Part shown: positions 25,044 through 30,294 of the stretch, one piece after another
Numbering within the stretch: position 1 is the stretch's first letter
Layout of the letters: each line of letters opens with the position of its first letter
Assembly: GCA_002087915.1 (NCBI GenBank)
Contig: LWDP01000032.1
Coordinates: 1-30,294, forward strand
Source of the DNA: Enterospora canceri
Taxonomy: Eukaryota; Microsporidia; Enterocytozoonidae
Direction: 5' to 3'
DNA length: 30,294 bases
Translations under genes and position numbers: made by a program
Notes under the pieces: generated by a model
What the model saw: only the letters and a program-made list of their open reading frames with translations
Database searches by the model: none
What the model was told of the DNA's origin: nothing

Positions 25044-25955
25044 TTATATTCGTTGTATGATGCTTGGTAGGATTTTCTCTTCCAATAGTTCTTTACAAAG
25101 ATCTTGGATTATTTCATTTCTGCCTTTATCCAAATCGCAATTGATTATTTCATGTTCACAATCAGGAATAGCCATAAGAAGAGCATAAACACATGCGTCC
25201 ATCATCTGTGAGACGATTGTAGCAATATTGTGACGATTTGAACTTATAGTTTTTCTTCTTTTGGGAAGAGGAGGATTTGTTGTTGGTTCTTCTTTTTGTA
25301 GCTGCATGAAATCATCTAGTGTTGCATGCTGACAACAAGATGTTCCTGCGAATGCAGAGAAGAACAATTTTAGTTCTTGTTTCCTTTCTAAATAGGTTCC
25401 TTGGGTTTGTAAGCTATCCTTGGTGGTTTCAGGTGTATCTTTGATTACTATATTGAAATCACCATAGTATAGAAATATTTCATTCGTAATGAGTGTAACA
25501 ATCACATCACCAAAATATTCTAGAATTGGTGTTAGTGTTTCTCTAGTAATTGATTCTTCTGGTCCAAATANTATCATTGAATCACCGTATATTATTGTGC
25601 GGTTAGTTTGTTTGGATCTGATGTAGATACCTTGTTTAGCCAAATTCCGCCAACTTTTTGAGATCAATCCATGTTGATATTTGGTAGGTTCAGCATCAGA
25701 ATATTCTGTAAACTTGATTAATTTAGCATGCTCTGTTTCCAAATTCAATTCTTTCAATTTTCTGATCAACTTCATTTCGTTGTAAGCATGTGTTTCGGGC
25801 AAGATAGTAATTTCATAATCAGATCCATATTCATAGACTGATCTTAAGGGTGATGAACATATTAGTTTGTCTAGTTTGATTGCGTTTAAAACCGTTGGTT
25901 GAGATGCAAGTGTATTTCTGGTGTGAAAAATGAGCTGTGCAAAATTGATCAACAT
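25044..25955 (-). CDS. Hypothetical protein, possibly a remote kinase-like fold
   Basis: 303 residues with one ambiguous codon at the N at 25571. No TM helix; the first 15 residues (MLINFAQLIFHTRNT) are mildly hydrophobic. A proline/basic patch PLPKRRKTISS lies around 228-240. The run YEITILPETHAYNEMKLIRKL then EHAKLIKFTEYSD looks like a kinase N-lobe beta3-alphaC-beta4, and YYGDFNIVIKD could be a shortened catalytic loop, but key residues are missing and this is a guess. CCCCCC lies 6-11 bases before the ATG. The N could hide missing sequence. Confidence 0.6.
   Translation of the reverse strand: MLINFAQLIFHTRNTLASQPTVLNAIKLDKLICSSPLRSVYEYGSDYEITILPETHAYNEMKLIRKLKELNLETEHAKLIKFTEYSDAEPTKYQHGLISKSWRNLAKQGIYIRSKQTNRTIIYGDSMIXFGPEESITRETLTPILEYFGDVIVTLITNEIFLYYGDFNIVIKDTPETTKDSLQTQGTYLERKQELKLFFSAFAGTSCCQHATLDDFMQLQKEEPTTNPPLPKRRKTISSNRHNIATIVSQMMDACVYALLMAIPDCEHEIINCDLDKGRNEIIQDLCKELLEEKILPSIIQRI
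25571..25571. other. Ambiguous base/gap inside a gene
   Basis: Single N without flanking duplication, unlike the other six Ns. The reading frame is kept across it if it is one base. It may be a real ambiguous base or a gap of unknown size. Confidence 0.8.
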
Positions 25956-26018
25956 TTGTTAGGGGGGAAAGAAGTGATAATATTCACGTTTTATATTCTA
26001 GTGCGTTTATAAATATCC

Positions 26019-26043
26019 TTGCACCTTTATATTATAGGTGCAA
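26019..26043. repeat. Perfect 8-bp inverted repeat
   Basis: TTGCACCT at 26019-26026 and AGGTGCAA at 26036-26043 around a 9-nt AT loop. Could be an RNA hairpin or a protein-binding site upstream of the gene that starts at 25955. Confidence 0.6.
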
Positions 26044-26650
26044 TTAACAAGCAATATAACTTTACATATTCTCCTTTGATAAAAAGTAGATAATTGTGTG
26101 TTAATTTCTATAAAAAACATTTTTGGAACGTAATTAGATCATTAAAGAAAGCAACAATTGATTTTATGTTAGATAAATATATTGATTAGTATGTGACTGT
26201 GATTATAGTATGGTTTCTGAATAGAATATGGTATTTTGTAGTATTTTTATGATCTAATTATATGCAAAAACTGGAAAATGTTGTTTAAGTCGAGTTTTAT
26301 GATATAGAGGGCTTAACAAAGTACATAACAGCATGTGTTACATCAGGTTGAATATCTATATTCTAGTTAAATAAAGAAAACTTTTACAAAAGTATGCTCA
26401 CACACCCAGAAAAAACTTTGTATTCTATAGAAAAATGATAAAATGACATATACAAGTGTATAATCTTGACTGTGCAGACAATCAGGCTATTAGTAAGACT
26501 CAAATTACCTGGTCACGATAGTGAACAATGAACAAAAAGTACAATCATACAATGGCTATTTAAGGAAAATATACAAAGGTGGGTTACCACAATGAATGAT
26601 TAGGGCTAAAAAGAATTAACAGTAAAGCTTCTGCAGACGTGTCAAACAGA

Positions 26651-26880
26651 ATGGCAACTCTCGAACCCGACGTCACCGAGGAAACAAGTTTTAACATATA
26701 CCTTTAGTGATGTTACGAATAACTATTCGCACAAATCCAACTGTTGGGTGTAGCATTCACTGATGATTCATTGTCCATAAGTGGAGTTCAAGAAAGCTGT
26801 TTCTTAAATAGTCGTTGTGATAGGTTTAACACTTTTCCTGATGCCAATTCAGCCATCCAACATCAACAAACACAATAACT
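26651..26880 (+). pseudogene. Possible decayed gene fragment
   Basis: An ATG at 26651 opens an 18-residue frame (MATLEPDVTEETSFNIYL). A second frame takes over at once (YTFSDVTNNYSHKSNCWV), and a third region reads DRFNTFPDANSAIQHQQTQ. Composition is richer in G/C than the flanks. This is what a gene remnant with frameshifts would look like, but the pieces are short and could be chance. Confidence 0.2.
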
Positions 26881-27093
26881 TTGAGTTATACTCTATTTAA
26901 ATTGATTAGTTCTGATATCAATCACACATTTATACTCCTGTAATATGTTCAGTTTGATAGATAAAGGAGTATGATATATCACTTTTTATCATTGCTGACT
27001 AATAACACACATGCACTGTACAGCTAAAGCATTAGTAACCTTGTTTATAAAAAAACCACACGTCAACTTTTACTGATATTTGCTATCATTAAA

Positions 27094-27604
27094 GATAAAT
27101 ATTTTTAGCAAAGGAGTACCCATTACCATGGAACTAACTAGGAAGAATAGACTGATAAAAGCAATCATATTGGGTGCATTCACAGTATTGATGCTTACTT
27201 TGACTATCGTAGTAACAGTATTACTGGTACGAAAACACCTAAAGAACAAAAATAACCCAAAGAATGAAACAGTAGTACAAAAATCAGATAAGAAGACGGA
27301 GACAGTAAAACCTGACAAGTCTGTCAATCTCAAACACTATAGCAACTTNGATAAATATTTTTAGCAAAGGAGTACCCATTACCATGGAACTAACTAGGAA
27401 GAATAGACTGATAAAAGCAATCATATTGGGTGCATTCACAGTATTGATGCTTACTTTGACTATCGTAGTAACAGTATTACTGGTACGAAAACACCTAAAG
27501 AACAAAAATAACCCAAAGAATGAAACAGTAGTACAAAAATCAGATAAGAAGACGGAGACAGTAAAACCTGACAAGTCTGTCAATCTCAAACACTATAGCA
27601 ACTT
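27094..27604 (+). repeat. Assembly-type direct duplication, 255 bp x2 around an N
   Basis: Bases 27094-27348 recur as 27350-27604 with N at 27349. It contains the upstream region and the first 73 codons of the pseudokinase, so the frame at 27128-27348 is a phantom copy of the gene at 27384. Confidence 0.9.
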
Positions 27605-28187
27605 TATTGTTATTGCAAAGAAGATTGAAGAACTATACAAGACTTCTGATGATGCGGCAGTAACACGATATCTGGAATCCTTTGGTTTTACACGTTCTTA
27701 CATTGTTTCTATGACATTGTTGTTTACGAGAGATGATGTGTTTCTCAAAATCAGCCACCCAATAACAAAAGTTATTAACAGGGTGGATTGTGAGACAATT
27801 AAGAACTTGAAGCATCCTAACATAATTGAGACGTATCAATACTACAAATTCACTGCAAATAACTCAGTTACAAAGACTCAGTATCCTGTTGAAATTACAC
27901 TGAGTGAGAAACTGAATCAATTCACTTGGAAGGGTGGTGATCATGCCCACATAAAAATGGTTATGAAGGATGTGTTAGAGGGATTGGCATATTTACAAAC
28001 TAAGAGAATTATTCATAATGGGATTTTGCCAGTGAACCTGATGCAGAAATGGAATGGTGCACGAAATGCAATCAAAATCATTGACTTTGTTGTATCCGTA
28101 ATATTACCTGAAGGTGAAACAATAATTCGCCTATGGAAAACTAGGCCATCGTGGTGGGCCGCTCCTGAATTAGTGATTAATAAATAG
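27384..28187 (+). CDS. Membrane-anchored pseudokinase, C-terminally truncated
   Basis: 267 residues. A basic N-terminus (MELTRKNRLIK), TM helix at about 11-34, a charged stalk (35-70), then a protein-kinase fold: degenerate Gly loop (FGFTRSYIV), lysine in VFLK (K122), LKHPNIIETYQYY (142-154), alphaE VLEGLAYLQTKRII, and catalytic loop HNGILPVN (211-218) in which the catalytic Asp of HRD is Gly (G213). DFG reads DFV (234-236). The activation segment ends SWWAAPELV (256-264). The frame stops five residues after the APE glutamate, so the lower C-lobe (helices F-I) is absent. Catalysis is not expected. GTACCCATTACC precedes the ATG. Orientation suggests the kinase part is outside or luminal if the N-terminus is cytosolic. 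Confidence 0.75.
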   Translation: MELTRKNRLIKAIILGAFTVLMLTLTIVVTVLLVRKHLKNKNNPKNETVVQKSDKKTETVKPDKSVNLKHYSNFIVIAKKIEELYKTSDDAAVTRYLESFGFTRSYIVSMTLLFTRDDVFLKISHPITKVINRVDCETIKNLKHPNIIETYQYYKFTANNSVTKTQYPVEITLSEKLNQFTWKGGDHAHIKMVMKDVLEGLAYLQTKRIIHNGILPVNLMQKWNGARNAIKIIDFVVSVILPEGETIIRLWKTRPSWWAAPELVINK

Positions 28188-28201
28188 TAAATAGTAAATA
28201 G
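28181..28201 (+). repeat. TAAATAG x3 tandem heptamer at the pseudokinase stop
   Basis: Three perfect units at 28181, 28188 and 28195. The first supplies the TAG stop of the pseudokinase (28185-28187), so the truncation point coincides with a micro-repeat. Confidence 0.85.
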
Positions 28202-28290
28202 TCGATAATTGAGTCTAAACATAGGAAAAGTGGACCAAAGTATTAGTTATAGGGAAAAACAAACACTAATTAGTTACGGTTAGTTTGTTA

Positions 28291-28535
28291 CACTCGACTC
28301 GAGGGTACTCGAGTCGCAGAAATGACAAAAGCAGGGTGTAAAAATATTTCTGCGAGTCGACTCGAGGGTACTCGAGTCGACTCTAGGACACTCGACCTCA
28401 CTCTAGGCGACTCGAGGGCACTCGACTCGTAACCTAAAATAACAGGGTATAAAAATATTTTAACACTTAACTCGAGGCTACTCGAGGGTACTCGACTCGA
28501 CTCTACCTCACTCGACCTCACTCGAGTCGCAGATG
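28291..28535. repeat. Degenerate ACTCG pentamer array in three blocks
   Basis: Three blocks keep a strict 5-bp phase: ACTCG alternates with AGGGT, AGTCG, ACTCT, AGGAC, ACCTC, AGGCG or AGGGC. Block 1 is at about 28292-28317, block 2 at about 28354-28428 and block 3 at about 28470-28530. The spacers between them share CAGGGT(G)TA...AAAATATTT (28333-28349 and 28444-28461), which gives a higher-order repeat of array plus spacer. Each block contains ACTCGAGGGTACTCG. No gene is supported here. Confidence 0.85.
28354..28383. repeat. Perfect 13-bp inverted repeat with 4-bp centre
   Basis: GAGTCGACTCGAG - GGTA - CTCGAGTCGACTC. Weaker versions with the same GGTA centre occur at 28295-28316 (9-bp arms) and in block 3 (5-bp arms). 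It is embedded in the pentamer array. Confidence 0.9.
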
Positions 28536-28956
28536 AAGGAAATGGGGTTAAACACTTTTTATACTTGAATTGACTTCACTCATTTTGTATGATTATTGTA
28601 ATTAGAGGGTCAAACATTTTCTATACGATAATAGACAAGATAGCACATGCCATATCCATAAAAAACATACAGGCTTATAATGTAAACTATCTTGTGTTCT
28701 CTAAACAATAGTGATTATGCGCTATTATTTTGAGTGCATTTTGTAAGATGAGGAGGGGGCAAAGAAAATACAAAGAGTACTGTCTTGATTCACATTTTTA
28801 TAGATTAGTTTTATTTGATAGGAATTGGTTATTGGCATAAGCATGTATTAGCGGGTTAAAAGACTTACTCATTATCGTAACAACCTCGTTAATTCAAAAC
28901 AGCAGTAAGTTTGTTAAGTGTTGTAACGTAGGGTCAGCCAGAAAGATTCTCCATAT
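28536..28956. other. AT-rich spacer, no gene seen
   Basis: About 420 bp with no credible ORF, RNA gene or repeat that I could identify. Confidence 0.5.
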
Positions 28957-28966
28957 AAATTTACCC
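28957..28966 (+). promoter_or_regulatory. Orphan AAATTTACCC start signal
   Basis: AAATTTACCC stands directly before an ATG (28967) in the same arrangement as at the uS7 gene, but the following frame closes after 16 codons. Confidence 0.5.
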
Positions 28967-29680
28967 ATGGTCCAACTAGAAGAAGCTAACCCGAGAAGAG
29001 GAAGAGCTAAAAGATAGAAACTCTGAAGGATGCGTTACAAGCAAAAGTATCTTAGGGACGCACAACCCGTTGGAGGCAGCCCAGAGTCACTCGATCAAAA
29101 GCAGGAGACCGATCAAGCGGTAAACGCAGGAAAGCCGTATAAGACTGAGGAAGATGACAGCAATCCCTAAGAGTGGATTGTGTGCAGCCTAGAAATTTAA
29201 GGAAGTTGAGGTTAAAGAATGGGACCAGAAGAACTTGAGGCTCCAAGGTAGAGCTAATGGCTTATGTTATGAAGGAGCTCCATTGGGNACCCGAGAAGAG
29301 GAAGAGCTAAAAGATAGAAACTCTGAAGGATGCGTTACAAGCAAAAGTATCTTAGGGACGCACAACCCGTTGGAGGCAGCCCAGAGTCACTCGATCAAAA
29401 GCAGGAGACCGATCAAGCGGTAAACGCAGGAAAGCCGTATAAGACTGAGGAAGATGACAGCAATCCCTAAGAGTGGATTGTGTGCAGCCTAGAAATTTAA
29501 GGAAGTTGAGGTTAAAGAATGGGACCAGAAGAACTTGAGGCTCCAAGGTAGAGCTAATGGCTTATGTTATGAAGGAGCTCCATTGGGAGGCAGGACATAT
29601 CTTCACGATAGCTGGGGAAGGAGGTCAGAAAGAGGTTATTTGGAAATAAATAAGTCTTATTACGTAAGTTCTCCCTAGTT
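28967..29680 (+). pseudogene. Decayed coding-like patch behind an intact start signal
   Basis: From the ATG at 28967 the frame reads MVQLEEANPRRGRAKR and stops (29015-29017). Shifted to the frame starting near 28979 the sequence stays open for long stretches (KKLTREEEELKDRNSEG...; then KFKEVEVKEWDQKNLRLQGR ... YLEINKSYYVSSP) with only two stops over about 133 codons once the duplication around N 29288 is collapsed. G/C is about half (31 of 60 at 29401-29460) against about 30% outside. I do not recognise the protein. The stretch GLCYEGAPLGG faintly recalls a gag-type zinc knuckle, but the second Cys and the His are absent. Confidence 0.3.
28989..29587 (+). repeat. Assembly-type direct duplication, 299 bp x2 around an N
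   Basis: Bases 28989-29287 recur as 29289-29587 with N at 29288; same 300-bp offset as the others. ORFs that cross or repeat here (both strands) are doubled by it. Confidence 0.9.
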
Positions 29681-30294
29681 TTGGCAGTTGAGTGTATATA
29701 ATGTTTTATGAGCATTGGTTACATACTCAGTATTGGTCTGTGAAGAAATCGGGAAAAACACGAACATATTTATTTGGTTATTTCTATCATCCTTGGGTTA
29801 AGTTTGTTTAGTTGCAGCCGCGTTACTATTGTCAAAATAATGTATTACTCGACAACTTTACGACTCACTCATTTTCTTTGTTAGCCGTTTCTCATGTATC
29901 GTATGAAGATGATTTACTATTTACATAAGAGAGACAGAAGAGGCTTGAAAAGGAAAGAGTTTGTAAATGTGTATTTAGATGTAATTTATTCACGTAAGAG
30001 CTATTAAAATGATGTGTACGTGTCAGATTGTTTGTATACGTGTAAAAGATGAAATTCCTGAAAACAAGGTAAAATAAGGGAGGAAAATTATAAGGTAAGT
30101 GGCTGAATATGATATGGGAAAGAGGGAGAGAAAGATAATAAATGTTGCTATGAATAATAATGGGCATGTGTATATTTGTTATGAATGATTAGCTAGGAAG
30201 GATTTATTAATGGTTGTAAATGTATGGGTATGACAAAAAATTCAGATATTTTGTATAAGAAAAGAAAGAAAACAAGGAAAATAGAAATATTTGA
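29681..30294. other. AT-rich terminal stretch, no gene seen
   Basis: About 600 bp without a credible gene. The last 240 bases are purine-rich on the plus strand (AAGAGGGAGAGAAAGATAA). A 91-codon minus frame exists but is low complexity. No telomere repeat is visible at the window end. Confidence 0.55.

Larger units (their letters stand above)
25956..27093. other. AT-rich gene-poor stretch with a decayed coding-like patch
   Basis: About 1.1 kb, very AT-rich (13 of 60 bases G/C at 26101-26160). An 8-bp stem with a 9-nt loop is at 26019-26043 (TTGCACCT ... AGGTGCAA). At 26651-26880 a richer patch contains short coding-like fragments in shifting frames (see the separate entry). I see no tRNA or snRNA. 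Confidence 0.6.

Noticed and set aside
26650..26690. tRNA T-arm-like GGGTTCGAGAG on the minus strand
   Set aside because: The T-stem does not pair and no D-arm or acceptor stem can be formed.
28288..28521. 77-codon minus frame with RVPSS repeats
   Set aside because: It is the translation of the ACTCG pentamer array; no start signal and no protein character beyond the repeat.
29892..30167. 91-codon minus frame
   Set aside because: Low-complexity complement of a purine-rich stretch, no start signal, no recognisable motif.

Overview
The window reads as a nuclear segment of a microsporidian genome. The evidence is the compact packing (many gaps under 70 bp, two convergent genes with overlapping stop codons), the lack of visible introns, short or stripped-down versions of eukaryotic proteins (TAF9, GAR1, GLE1, cullin, ribosomal proteins uS7, uL16 and uS14), and a C-rich signal (CCC) just before many start codons, sometimes with AAATTT upstream, as described for microsporidian genes. 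I cannot name the genus from sequence alone.

Layout. 1-2.2 kb: the C-terminal end of a solenoid/zinc-finger protein (possibly alpha-coatomer) and a very GC-rich WD-repeat gene broken by assembly errors. 2.4-4.9 kb: an 839-residue AGC kinase of the ROCK/MRCK type with kinase, coiled-coil and C1 zinc domains. 5-17.3 kb: a dense housekeeping block with a coiled-coil protein, TAF9, another coiled-coil protein, GAR1, an unknown helical protein, a saccharopine-dehydrogenase-like oxidoreductase, a CCCH zinc-finger protein, a P58/DNAJC3-like TPR protein whose J domain has lost HPD, two tiny single-span membrane proteins, uS14, a multi-span membrane protein, a divergent cullin, uS7 and GLE1. 17.4-25.9 kb: a DAG-lipase-like class 3 lipase and uL16 sit among lineage-specific membrane proteins, three of which share a signal peptide-ectodomain-charged linker-TM-short tail plan. 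25.9-30.3 kb: AT-rich and gene-poor, with one membrane-anchored, truncated pseudokinase, a degenerate ACTCG pentamer array, two patches of decayed coding-like sequence, and no other genes I can support. The shift from a GC-rich left to an AT-rich, gene-poor right with orphan membrane proteins suggests approach to a subtelomere, although no telomere repeat is visible.

Assembly warning. Seven single Ns are present. Six sit between two identical direct copies (four of 299 bp, one of 255 bp, one of 105 bp), with the second copy starting immediately after the N. These look like unmerged contig-end overlaps, not biology. They inflate the WD-repeat gene and one membrane protein by 100 residues per copy and create a phantom copy of the pseudokinase N-terminus. 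The seventh N (25571) lies inside a gene with no duplication.

The most interesting biology is the right-hand set of putative surface or host-interface proteins with the membrane pseudokinase, the intact ROCK/MRCK-type kinase, the HPD-less P58-like cochaperone, and the pentamer array with its perfect 13-bp inverted repeat.
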